From assembly GCA_022561735.1 (NCBI GenBank), contig JADFQR010000101.1:1-5466 (forward strand): 5,466 nucleotides of DNA. The letters are read 5' to 3'. The position numbers were made by a program, and so were the translations under genes. This document shows, piece by piece, positions 1 through 5,324 of this stretch. The notes under the pieces were generated by a model. It was not told the origin of the DNA. It did no database searches and saw only the letters and a list, made by a program, of their open reading frames with translations. Numbering within the stretch: the stretch's first letter is position 1; each line of letters starts with the position of its first letter. Source of the DNA: Chloroflexota bacterium (GTDB lineage Bacteria > Chloroflexota > Dehalococcoidia > UBA1151).

Positions 1-131
1 CAAACAATAGGCCCGGGTTGGGGATCGATATCGACGAGGCTCTGGCGGCGAAATTCCCGTTCCAGGAACGGGCGTATGGAGGGGCATGGGATGCGCCGCG
101 CCGGGCCGACGGGAGCGTGGTGCGGCCTTAG
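1..131 (+). CDS. Enolase-superfamily (mandelate racemase / sugar-acid dehydratase type) protein, C-terminal end only
   Basis: The frame starting at base 3 is open from the window edge to a TAG at 129-131 and gives 42 residues. The piece begins NNRPGLGIDIDEALAAKFPF and ends in ADGSVVRP. A PGLGxxIDE stretch shortly before a tail containing an ADGSV-like motif is typical of the C-terminus of mandelate racemase/muconate-lactonizing enzymes, including galactonate-dehydratase-like proteins. These enzymes abstract the proton alpha to a carboxylate in acid-sugar or related catabolism. The catalytic barrel lies outside the window, so the substrate cannot be named. The gene converges on the kinase gene, with 69 bp between the two stop codons and no convincing terminator there. 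The family call rests on the short tail alone. Confidence 0.72.
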   Translation, partial: NNRPGLGIDIDEALAAKFPFQERAYGGAWDAPRRADGSVVRP

Positions 132-200
132 AAGTCATGCGGGCGGGCGGGTCGTCGGCCACCGGACGGCTCGCCAATTTCATGGCGTACGCGGGGACGC

Positions 201-1955
201 CTACGGCAATGCGCCGATCGAGAACAGCCCGGCGCGTGGGGCGGTCGCCTGGAACGTGGCGAGGCCGTTGGCGCTGGAAACATGTTGAGTCTCAAGTGGT
301 GTCCAGTCGCCCGCATCGGTCCACAGCCGAACGTTCTCCAGGCTGATACCGCGCTCGGACAACCACTCCTCGGGGATTCCGAACCGGAAGAAAAATCGCT
401 CTTCGCCAACGTCCGGCTGCGAGAACACGTCCACGCTGAACCGCCTGTACGCGGGCTCCGGCGGCGGGTCGCTCAAAGTGTCCGGGGAAGGGTCGATCAC
501 CAGTGCGGAATCGATCCCGCCAAACCTGACCCGGAACGAGACGACGCTGATACCGATGGCGTTCGCCTCCGCCTGATCGAACTGGATCGTGATCTGCCCG
601 CCAAAGGGCGCTGAAGTGAATCGCTTGACGATCGGCACGTCCAGGCTGGCGACGGGAACGGTCAAGGTGGCAAATCCCGCTGACACGGTTTCATCGACAC
701 CACGATCACTCCATATGAGAAACGCGGCAAATGCGAGAGAAAGCGCCGTGGCGAGGAGTATCAGCAACGCGGCGCGGGCGAATAACGCCTGTTCCGGCAC
801 GGGGTCTTTTCGGCCCAGATGCTCGGCCCCGGTCATGGTAAATCGTGGCGCAAGCACCGACTCGCCATAGGCGCGCCATTCCGCAAAACCGCAACGGAGG
901 CAGAAAAGGCGGTTAGATTCCGCGCCCAGGCCGCAGTTACGGCACACCTTGTCCGTCGACAGGTCGATATCCGGCTGGAGCATCGCACCGGAGATTTCCC
1001 GCGCCGTGAGCTGCTCAAACGGGGGGTCATCGTCGTCACCGATCTCAAATCGCTGCATCACAGGTTCGTCCGATGCGGAACTGACTGATACAGAACCTGT
1101 CGATACAAAGCCCGCCGGGGAGGAGCCTCCAGAGCTTCTTGATGCCCCGGGACCGATGCGGGACAGCTCCCGGCCCAACTCGGACGCCGTGACGTAACGG
1201 TCCGCCGGGTTCTTCGCCATGCAGCGTTCAACGATGCGCGCCAGGACGGGGGCAACCCTGCCCGCCCGGGTTGCCAGCGGTGCGGGTACGGCGTCCAGGT
1301 GCATGCGCATCACGGCCATCGCTGACTCCGCCTTGAACGGCGGCGAGCCGGTGAGCATGTGATACATGACGCAGCCGAGGCTGTAGATGTCAGACCGCTC
1401 GTCCGATGACTTGCCGTCAACCTGTTCAGGGGACATGTAGTGCGGGGTGCCGAGGCGAGCCCCGGTGCGCGTTAGCGCGGTGAGGTCACGTGCATGTGCG
1501 ATGCCAAAGTCGGTCAGTTGCGCGACGCCATCGGTGGTCAACAACACGTTCTGCGGCTTGATGTCACGGTGGATGATCCCGGCGCGGTGCGCTGCCTCAA
1601 GGCCCGCTGCGATGTCCGCCGCCACCTGTACGACGCGCTGCTCGGACATCAAGGGTCCGTCATCTATGAGGGAATCAAGGCTCCGCCACAGGTACTCCAT
1701 CGCGATGTACGGCGTCCCGTTTTCTTCGCCGATATCCAGGACCCTGACAATGTTCGGGTGGGCGAGGGACGCGGCGAGACGCGCTTCCCTTTCGAGCCGT
1801 TTCCGATGCGATGGATCGGAAGCGAGGTGAGGGTCCAGGACCTTAAGCGCTCTTAACTCCCCGTTCCGCGTGTCCGTCACCCGGTATACAGTCGCCTGTG
1901 CGCCGGAGGCTACCCGGCTCAACAGCCGGTAGGGGCCGATCATCCCATCAACCAT
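201..1955 (-). CDS. Membrane-anchored eukaryotic-type Ser/Thr protein kinase with zinc ribbon and PGF-pre-PGF-like outer domain
   Basis: This 584-aa protein should phosphorylate Ser/Thr on cytoplasmic targets from the inner face of the membrane. The kinase domain spans about residues 8-265: glycine loop ASGAQATVY (16-24), ATP-binding K38, helix-C E57, catalytic HRDIKPQN (129-136), DFG (149-151), SPE (175-177) and D189 of the F helix. The activation loop carries T159, T162, T164 and T170, which could be autophosphorylated. The first and third glycines of the loop are alanine. A Ser/Gly-rich and acidic linker (271-313) leads to a four-Cys zinc ribbon (C338, C341, C352, C355). A hydrophobic membrane segment follows at about 391-415. 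The outer part (about 416-584) is beta-rich. Its end (FRFGIPEEWLSERG, then ENVRLW, W551, GLFSIG) resembles the PGF-pre-PGF domain. PASTA repeats are absent. The ATG at 1955 has only a weak G-rich upstream stretch; an ATG at 1943 is the alternative. The gene is transcribed alone, divergently from the lipoprotein gene at 2294. Confidence 0.95.
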   Translation of the reverse strand: MVDGMIGPYRLLSRVASGAQATVYRVTDTRNGELRALKVLDPHLASDPSHRKRLEREARLAASLAHPNIVRVLDIGEENGTPYIAMEYLWRSLDSLIDDGPLMSEQRVVQVAADIAAGLEAAHRAGIIHRDIKPQNVLLTTDGVAQLTDFGIAHARDLTALTRTGARLGTPHYMSPEQVDGKSSDERSDIYSLGCVMYHMLTGSPPFKAESAMAVMRMHLDAVPAPLATRAGRVAPVLARIVERCMAKNPADRYVTASELGRELSRIGPGASRSSGGSSPAGFVSTGSVSVSSASDEPVMQRFEIGDDDDPPFEQLTAREISGAMLQPDIDLSTDKVCRNCGLGAESNRLFCLRCGFAEWRAYGESVLAPRFTMTGAEHLGRKDPVPEQALFARAALLILLATALSLAFAAFLIWSDRGVDETVSAGFATLTVPVASLDVPIVKRFTSAPFGGQITIQFDQAEANAIGISVVSFRVRFGGIDSALVIDPSPDTLSDPPPEPAYRRFSVDVFSQPDVGEERFFFRFGIPEEWLSERGISLENVRLWTDAGDWTPLETQHVSSANGLATFQATAPRAGLFSIGALP

Positions 1956-2007
1956 GGCAGCCGCCCCCGGTTTCGCCGGTGCCAGCAGTGCGAACGTGGG
2001 CGCGCGC

Positions 2008-2043
2008 GTACGACGCGGAGAACGTCAGCTTTTCGCGTCGTAC
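2008..2043. promoter_or_regulatory. Perfect 10-bp inverted repeat in the divergent intergenic region
   Basis: GTACGACGCG (2008-2017) and CGCGTCGTAC (2034-2043) are exact reverse complements separated by 16 bp. The dyad lies 53-88 bp upstream of the kinase ATG and about 250 bp upstream of the + strand lipoprotein gene. No T-run follows on either strand, so it is not a standard terminator. It could be a regulator-binding dyad or a 5' UTR hairpin in the kinase mRNA. The function is inferred; the repeat itself is certain. No clear -35/-10 pair stands out in 1956-2293, a 338-bp stretch that holds no convincing gene. Confidence 0.5.
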
Positions 2044-2242
2044 CATTCCCGGCGCCTGGCGTCTTGCGCCTTTCAACCAAAACACTTTCGTTCGTAAGGC
2101 TACGGTTCACGTTGGTTCGAAACATCGGTACATTCGCCGTGCGCATGTGAGCACACACCCGTCTGCGCAAGCCATGGACAGGGAACGGATGGTCTACGCT
2201 GCGCCACCCTCCCGATCCACGATGGCCGGCGGGCGGCCGTTT

Positions 2243-2252
2243 AGAACGTTCT
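2243..2252. promoter_or_regulatory. 10-bp palindrome AGAACGTTCT upstream of the lipoprotein gene
   Basis: This perfect palindrome ends 41 bp before the ATG at 2294, a usual place for an operator or activator site. The half-site AGAACGT recurs inside the spacer of the large inverted repeat (2019-2025), and GAACGT occurs again at 1992-1997. A single protein could therefore bind several places in this divergent region. No regulator is known from the sequence, and a lone 10-bp palindrome can arise by chance. Confidence 0.3.
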
Positions 2253-2278
2253 GGACCTGTCCGCACGTGTTTGCACAC

Positions 2279-2284
2279 GGGGGA
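2279..2284 (+). promoter_or_regulatory. Probable ribosome binding site deciding the start at 2294
   Basis: GGGGGA sits 9 nt before the ATG at 2294. The alternative in-frame ATG at 2321 has only GGGGT upstream. This favours the longer form, although the shorter form would give a more ordinary signal-peptide length. Confidence 0.4.
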
Positions 2285-2293
2285 TGTCTGAAT

Positions 2294-2680
2294 ATGTATT
2301 CCCAGCCGGGGTCTGGCTTGATGCCGAAAACGTTCCTGGGAGCGCTCGTGGCATTCGTGGCCGTGATCGGCCTGGCATGCGGCGGCGAGCCGGACCTGCT
2401 GGCGGTGGAGAACCGCACCGATGGGCCTGTGATTGTTGAGATCATCGAGGTGCCCAATGAACAGCCCCTGGAATCCGGGCCGGCGAGGTCCGCAGAGGTA
2501 CCGTTCGACACGATGTACGAGACGGAGCTGGTGGAGATAACCGGCGGAACAAGCGCTCGAATTCGCATCACCGGCCCGGACGGCGCCATGTTGTGCGAGC
2601 ACGTCGCCACTGGAAGCGAGCCCGCGCCGAGGCTCATCGTGCTGGCGGACGGTTGCTCGATCGAGACCGGCGCGCCTTGA
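2294..2680 (+). CDS. Small secreted lipoprotein of unknown function
   Basis: The product is a predicted 128-aa lipoprotein. From the second Met (base 2321) it begins MPKTFLGALVAFVAVIGLAC: a lysine, a hydrophobic core, and a lipobox-like GLAC at Cys29 of the longer form (Cys20 of the shorter). Lipid modification at that cysteine would leave about 100 residues outside the cytoplasm. The mature part is rich in alternating Val/Ile/Glu (for example LAVENRTDGPVIVEIIEV), which suggests a small beta-sandwich. Two cysteines near the end, in MLCEHV and DGCSI, could form a disulfide. I recognise no family. The gene is divergent from the kinase gene and convergent with the second lipoprotein gene. An outer ligand-binding or accessory role for the kinase is possible but rests only on position. 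The frame stays open upstream to 1898, but that part overlaps the kinase gene and lacks protein character. Confidence 0.78.
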   Translation: MYSQPGSGLMPKTFLGALVAFVAVIGLACGGEPDLLAVENRTDGPVIVEIIEVPNEQPLESGPARSAEVPFDTMYETELVEITGGTSARIRITGPDGAMLCEHVATGSEPAPRLIVLADGCSIETGAP

Positions 2681-2782
2681 TAGCCGTTCGCGCAAACGTC
2701 TGCCCCGATACTGGAGGGTTTCAACGGGTTGAACCGCTACGCCCCCGGCGTTAACGAGTCGGCGCGGGCAGGTGATCCGTGT

Positions 2783-3361
2783 TCAGGGGAACAACCCGCT
2801 TATCTCTTTATTGACGGCTGCCGCGAAAACGTCGGCCTCGGCGAGCAGTGTCCTGCTGCTCTGAAGCAGGACGTTCGCGTCTCCCGGCCTGGGGATAAAT
2901 CTATCGACCTCGCGGTCCAGTTCCTCAAACGCTTCCACAGCTACTGCGAAGCCTTCAGCGGTCTTATCCAGAACCTTAACAACGAGTTCGTAGTGGGAGC
3001 GAAATTCGATGGGCGGTTCCAACAATCCCCAGCGATCCTGGAGAGCGTTGGCCTCATCAGCGGCAGCTCTCAACTCTTGAAGTCGATTACTTATCTCCGG
3101 AGCGGTTGAACGCTCCCATATATCGATCGTTGTCGGTCCGGTACCGAGATTGGCCAGGTTCGTCGCATGGTCCGAGATCAGCTCCCGGTACACGTCTACA
3201 TATTCTTCGCCGGACGACCCGGAGCATGCCGTGATAAATACGGCGCCGACCAGGAGAAATGAAAGGAGAAATCTCCCGGGCGTCCGTGACGCAAAAGCAT
3301 TGAAATAGCGCTTCGCGCGTTGCCTGTTCACACCCGGGGCTGTTGTGAACAAGAAGGTCAT
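2783..3361 (-). CDS. Helical lipoprotein of unknown function
   Basis: The product is a predicted 192-aa lipoprotein when started at the ATG at 3361. A long positively charged N-region (NRQRAKRYF, then R-TPGR) precedes the hydrophobic run FLLSFLLVGAVF and the canonical lipobox ITAC, with lipidated Cys46. The mature part of about 145 residues is rich in Glu, Ala and Leu with heptad-like spacing and the segment LLEPPIEFRSHYELVVKVLD. It looks like a small extracytoplasmic helical bundle, a style common among orphan lipoproteins, though I cannot name a domain. The start is uncertain: GAGAG lies 10 nt before the ATG, while GTGs at 3385 and 3331 are also in frame, the latter giving a shorter signal peptide. 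It converges on the lipoprotein gene ending at 2680, with 102 bp between them. The 40-codon membrane ORF lies upstream on the same strand. Confidence 0.87.
   Translation of the reverse strand: MTFLFTTAPGVNRQRAKRYFNAFASRTPGRFLLSFLLVGAVFITACSGSSGEEYVDVYRELISDHATNLANLGTGPTTIDIWERSTAPEISNRLQELRAAADEANALQDRWGLLEPPIEFRSHYELVVKVLDKTAEGFAVAVEAFEELDREVDRFIPRPGDANVLLQSSRTLLAEADVFAAAVNKEISGLFP
3325..3351. promoter_or_regulatory. Inverted repeat TGTTCACA-N11-TGTGAACA at the start of the lipoprotein gene
   Basis: Two exact 8-bp arms (3325-3332 and 3344-3351) flank an 11-bp GC-rich spacer, a shape typical of a dimeric regulator site. With the ATG at 3361 it lies within the first 13 codons. With the GTG at 3331 it would overlap the start codon. 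The same half-site, GTGAAC, appears twice at 3815-3831. Binding is inferred; the symmetry is directly visible. Confidence 0.4.
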
Positions 3362-3518
3362 GCGCGTAGCGCTCTCGCCCGGCACGGCGCGTGGCCGTTT
3401 ATTCCGCCCACCGGGTTGGCCCTGCTGCGCTCCCTCGCGGCCGCGGGGCAGGCGCTTATGAGTGACATCGACCTGGGTCGTGGCCCTTGTATGCGGTCAT
3501 CACCGATGGCACACACCG

Positions 3519-3641
3519 TTAGAGCCGCCTGAAGGCCCGGTCTGCGGTGTCGCCGCCGGCCACGATGCCGGCCACCACCGCTACGACCGTCACGGCCAGC
3601 GCTACTTTCCACAGGTTCGTCTTTGGTACCGGAAATGCCAT
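3519..3641 (-). CDS. 40-aa single-pass membrane microprotein
   Basis: This short reading frame encodes 40 residues. It starts MAFPVPKTNLWK, continues with a nearly unbroken Val/Ala/Ile membrane span (about residues 13-28) and ends in the charged tail GGDTADRAFRRL before TAA. The lysines before the span and arginines at the end do not settle the topology. An optimal Shine-Dalgarno AGGAGG lies 5 nt upstream of the ATG, the best ribosome binding site in the window, which is the main reason to accept so short a gene. The next gene on this strand is the lipoprotein gene starting about 158 bp downstream, so co-transcription is possible. I know no family. It could act as a small membrane-protein regulator, a toxin-like peptide or a structural subunit; the sequence does not choose between these. 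Confidence 0.72.
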   Translation of the reverse strand: MAFPVPKTNLWKVALAVTVVAVVAGIVAGGDTADRAFRRL

Positions 3642-3645
3642 GAGG

Positions 3646-3652
3646 CCCTCCT
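3646..3652 (-). promoter_or_regulatory. Strong Shine-Dalgarno for the 40-aa membrane protein
   Basis: On the minus strand the sequence reads AGGAGGG followed by CCTC and the ATG at 3641. This is a full match to the anti-SD core at near-ideal spacing. It decides the start and is the strongest argument that the short ORF is translated. Confidence 0.75.
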
Positions 3653-3814
3653 GAAAGTTCGCCGCCGAACGGTATCTGGACGGCTACTTCTCGCAGGGGC
3701 GCCCCTGGCGTCACATGGCTCTTTTCAGGGTCAGCATCCCGTCGGCGCTCGCTAGCGATGGGAGCAGAATAGGAGCCCGGTGGTCGCGAGCGTATGAACG
3801 GGATGCGCTCCGCC

Positions 3815-3831
3815 GTGAACGAGTTGTGAAC
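3815..3831. repeat. Direct repeat of GTGAAC, 11-bp period
   Basis: GTGAAC occurs at 3815-3820 and 3826-3831, one helical turn apart, about 175-190 bp upstream of the 40-aa membrane gene. The same hexamer forms the arms of the inverted repeat at 3325-3351. A shared regulator of the two minus-strand genes is a possible reading. Two 6-mers alone are weak evidence. Confidence 0.3.
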
Positions 3832-4217
3832 GCACACGCTATGTGGGTTGTCCCGGGGGTGATTTAGGTGCTAACACCCACGCGCTGACCTGCGATTTCG
3901 GCCGGGCTGCCGGTCCTGCTCCTGCCTCGTTCGCGGCGTCAAACACTGGCCCAGAATTAGCCTTGCAGGGCGGGATCGGGGACTTATCGGGCAGCGGTAT
4001 GCGAGCGCGAGCGGCGGCGTTCTGTTTCAGACCGCTGTTCTTAGGGCCGGGTCTCTCGCTCTCCCGCAGGTTGTATTGTCCCCGTGTTCAAGGTCGCTGT
4101 TATGAAGGGGAACGCCGGTGATCGGCGACCTGTTTGGAGGCGTGGCGCAGCGGGCGCTACCCATGAAGCTGCTGAAGGGCCCGAATGCGAGGCTGCGCCG
4201 TCGTCACTCCTGTCTGA

Positions 4218-4421
4218 TCAGGCGCGGCTGGCCGGGAGCGCACGCGCTGCCAGCCACAAGGCCAGTCGTCGAGGCCAGTAGACGCCCGCCCGGGTGCGGG
4301 CCGCCTGACCCTGGGATTCCGAAAGGCCAGCGGTCAAATCGCCGGTCTTCATAGACACGATCGCACCCACGATGTAGACGGAAACCAGAACCTCGACAGC
4401 GATAATAATGTCGGTACTCAT
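4218..4421 (-). CDS. 67-aa small membrane protein of unknown function
   Basis: The product begins MSTDIIIAVEVLVSVYIVGAI, giving one strongly hydrophobic N-terminal span (about residues 4-23) interrupted by a single Glu at position 10. A polar stretch follows (SMKTGDLTAGLSESQGQAARTR), then a basic, partly hydrophobic tail (YWPRRLALWLAARALPA) that could be an amphipathic or second membrane helix. An AGGA Shine-Dalgarno lies 7 nt before the ATG, supporting translation. The last third overlaps a GC-rich hairpin (GGCTGGC 4226-4232 with GCCAGCC 4249-4255) and looks less protein-like than the front, so a shifted or decayed 3' end is possible. The ATG overlaps the stop of the upstream 50-codon frame in an ATGA junction. 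I recognise no family. Confidence 0.6.
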   Translation of the reverse strand: MSTDIIIAVEVLVSVYIVGAIVSMKTGDLTAGLSESQGQAARTRAGVYWPRRLALWLAARALPASRA

Positions 4422-4570
4422 GTGAGCATCCTGGGTGTACGGACGGTTGCCCCGGTTGTTAGCGAGGTTGTATCCCGGTGTGATGTGGCCGGGCAGCGCG
4501 ATCGCCTCATCATCCGATCAATGTAGTGATTCTGCCAGTGTAATTCCCCGTCTTTCGGCTCTGACTCCAT
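4418..4570 (-). CDS. Candidate 50-aa ORF coupled to the small membrane protein gene
   Basis: An ATG at 4570 opens 50 codons ending in a TGA that overlaps the next ATG (ATGA at 4421-4418), the classic layout for translational coupling. The first half (MESEPKDGELHWQNHYIDRM) looks protein-like, charged and aromatic. The second half is Thr/Arg-rich and could be chance coding. No Shine-Dalgarno precedes the ATG, and only 32 bp separate it from the divergent GTG start at 4603, leaving little room for two promoters. I know no family. Treat it as a candidate only. Confidence 0.3.
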   Translation of the reverse strand: MESEPKDGELHWQNHYIDRMMRRSRCPATSHRDTTSLTTGATVRTPRMLT

Positions 4571-4602
4571 CCGGTTTCGGGTGACGCCGTCTAACGCAGC
4601 CT

Positions 4603-5016
4603 GTGGAGTTTCTCTGGCCCTTTACGACCACCTGTATGCGCGTCAGCCGACAGGAGTTCTCGCGTAATCCCCGGGACGGTTGGTGGAAGTTCGTGCCTAA
4701 CATCGGCCGGCGAATTAAACGTTGTCGGAGGTTGCGGCATTTGTCGACCGATATCTGCGAATTCAGCGGCTGCTACGAGACCATCCAGACGAGAGAGTTC
4801 GCATGCTCCGTGCACATGTTGGAATGGGAAGATGGGGATCTGGACCAGTGCACGGACTGCGATAACCTCAAGTACGTCGACGAGCCCATCTGTGTTGACT
4901 GCGCGCCCGGCGTATACGACGACCCAGAGTCAGAGGGGGTCGGGTCTATCCTGGCCTGGGAACCTGAGCCGGATGACGCAGGATTTATTGAGGAGCGGGA
5001 CGGCACCGGCGGATAA
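4603..5016 (+). CDS. Protein with two zinc-knuckle-like sites and an acidic tail
   Basis: This 137-aa frame starts at a GTG; an ATG at 4636 (residue 12) is an equally good or better start, and neither has a clear Shine-Dalgarno. A basic N-terminal segment (NIGRRIKRCRRLRHL, 33-47) precedes two successive four-ligand clusters. The first is C52-x4-C57-x10-C68-x2-H71 and the second is C83-x2-C86-x10-C97-x2-C100. The matched spacing strongly suggests two zinc-binding knuckles or one treble-clef-like pair. The final 37 residues are strongly acidic (DDPESEG, EPEPDDAGFIEERDG). Nucleic-acid or protein binding is likely, but no catalytic motif is visible. The layout resembles N-terminal Cys-rich modules of larger proteins, so this copy may have lost a downstream domain. 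It ends 176 bp before the tRNA-Ala remnant and is followed by a strong hairpin terminator. Confidence 0.75.
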   Translation: MEFLWPFTTTCMRVSRQEFSRNPRDGWWKFVPNIGRRIKRCRRLRHLSTDICEFSGCYETIQTREFACSVHMLEWEDGDLDQCTDCDNLKYVDEPICVDCAPGVYDDPESEGVGSILAWEPEPDDAGFIEERDGTGG

Positions 5017-5025
5017 CGGTCGGCA

Positions 5026-5038
5026 CTGACCAGGTCAG
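5026..5038. repeat. 13-bp palindrome CTGACCAGGTCAG just after the zinc-knuckle gene
   Basis: This is a perfect 6-bp dyad around one central base, 10 bp after the stop codon at 5014-5016. It lacks a T-run and has a one-base loop, so it is unlikely to be a terminator. It could be a protein-binding site or be meaningless. Confidence 0.25.
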
Positions 5039-5139
5039 CTCAGGAGTCCTCCCCGCCGCCGTTGTCCGGGCCCGGTTAGTCCGGGAAGGTTGAACGGGGT
5101 GACGAAGCCTGCCAGGTATCAACACCACCGCAAAATGCG

Positions 5140-5179
5140 AACCGGCCCCGGTACTGGCTAGGCTACCGGGGCCGGTTTT
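5140..5179. terminator. Perfect 14-bp hairpin, probably a bidirectional terminator
   Basis: AACCGGCCCCGGTA (5140-5153) pairs exactly with TACCGGGGCCGGTT (5164-5177) around a 10-nt loop. On the + strand the stem runs into TTTTA (5176-5180), a good intrinsic terminator for the zinc-knuckle gene 124 bp upstream. On the minus strand it begins 15 bp beyond the encoded CCA of the tRNA-Ala fragment and is followed by CGCATTTT, so it was probably the original tRNA terminator. Confidence 0.8.
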
Positions 5180-5192
5180 ACGTTCAATAAGC

Positions 5193-5237
5193 TGGTGGAG
5201 CTGGCGGGGATCGAACCCGCGACCCCCTGGTTGCAAA
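5193..5237 (-). mobile_element. Attachment site: 3' part of tRNA-Ala(UGC)
   Basis: Read on the minus strand, these 45 bases match tRNA positions 32-76: anticodon loop TTTGCAA with anticodon TGC, 3' anticodon stem CCAGG, variable loop GGGTC, T stem-loop GCGGG-TTCGATC-CCCGC, 3' acceptor strand CAGCTCC, discriminator A and encoded CCA. The T at position 70, which would form the G3-U70 identity pair, and A73 both indicate tRNA-Ala. Upstream, no CCTGG stem, D arm or GGGGCTG acceptor strand follows, so the tRNA is not intact. A tRNA 3' end cut at the anticodon loop next to a tyrosine recombinase gene is the hallmark of an att junction. The intact copy should lie at the other end of the element. Confidence 0.85.
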
Positions 5238-5241
5238 CTGT

Positions 5242-5324
5242 GGCCGACCCGTCCGGGTCGGTCCGCTGAAGTCCAGATTTAAAGCTAAATCAGCCCGATC
5301 ATCGATCTTCCCGTCCGTGGACGG
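5242..5324. repeat. Cluster of three inverted repeats beside the attachment site
   Basis: Three perfect dyads sit between the tRNA fragment and the integrase gene. They are CCGACCC-GTCC-GGGTCGG (5244-5261, extendable by a G-T wobble pair and a G-C pair to 5242-5263), GATTTA-AAGC-TAAATC (5276-5291) and CCGTCC-GT-GGACGG (5311-5324). None has a following T-run on the minus strand, so integrase termination is not obvious. They may be sites for recombination proteins or structural elements of the att region. Confidence 0.45.

Larger units (their letters stand above)
3642..4217. other. Stretch with no convincing gene
   Basis: Apart from the ribosome binding site and GTGAAC repeats given separately, I find no supported gene or RNA in these 576 bp. 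The open frames here (for example + 3843-4121 and + 4118 onward) are rich in Arg, Gly, Ala and Pro, lack ribosome binding sites and show no recognisable motif, as expected of chance frames in GC-rich DNA. Small hairpins such as GGTG-CTAA-CACC (3867-3878) are present. The stretch may be a degraded gene or a long leader for the 40-aa gene. Confidence 0.5.

Noticed and set aside
184..201. Hairpin GGCGT-N8-ACGCC as a terminator between the enolase and kinase genes
   Set aside because: Only five base pairs and no T-run.
1898..2293. Upstream in-frame extension of the + strand lipoprotein gene toward 1898
   Set aside because: It overlaps the kinase gene, has no protein character and would bury the signal peptide in the middle of the protein.
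1940..2695. Long minus-strand open frame opposite the + strand lipoprotein
   Set aside because: It is Arg/His-rich and antisense to a better gene with a signal peptide and lipobox; it looks like a shadow frame.
2739..2751. Hairpin ACGCC-CCC-GGCGT as a terminator between the convergent lipoprotein genes
   Set aside because: Short stem, three-base loop and no T-run; no more than suggestive.
2850..2872. 8-bp inverted repeat GTCCTGCT/AGCAGGAC
   Set aside because: It lies inside the helical lipoprotein coding sequence and is explained by Leu/Gln-type codons; no sign of function.
2729..3109. + strand open frame opposite the helical lipoprotein
   Set aside because: The opposite strand has a clear signal peptide and lipobox; this frame has no ribosome binding site or motif.
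3843..4121. + strand 92-codon frame with GTG start
   Set aside because: Low-complexity Gly/Ala/Arg composition, no ribosome binding site and no recognisable domain.
4118..4354. + strand frame beginning VIGDLFGGV with a weak AAGGGG upstream
   Set aside because: After about 25 residues it becomes Arg/Pro-rich noise and is opposite the better-supported small membrane gene.
4518..4703. Minus-strand frame ending in RRGITLAESLH
   Set aside because: It is antisense to the zinc-knuckle gene and has no ribosome binding site; the protein-like end may be chance.
5193..5270. Intact tRNA gene
   Set aside because: The 5' half fails: no matching acceptor strand, D arm or 5' anticodon stem upstream of position 32.
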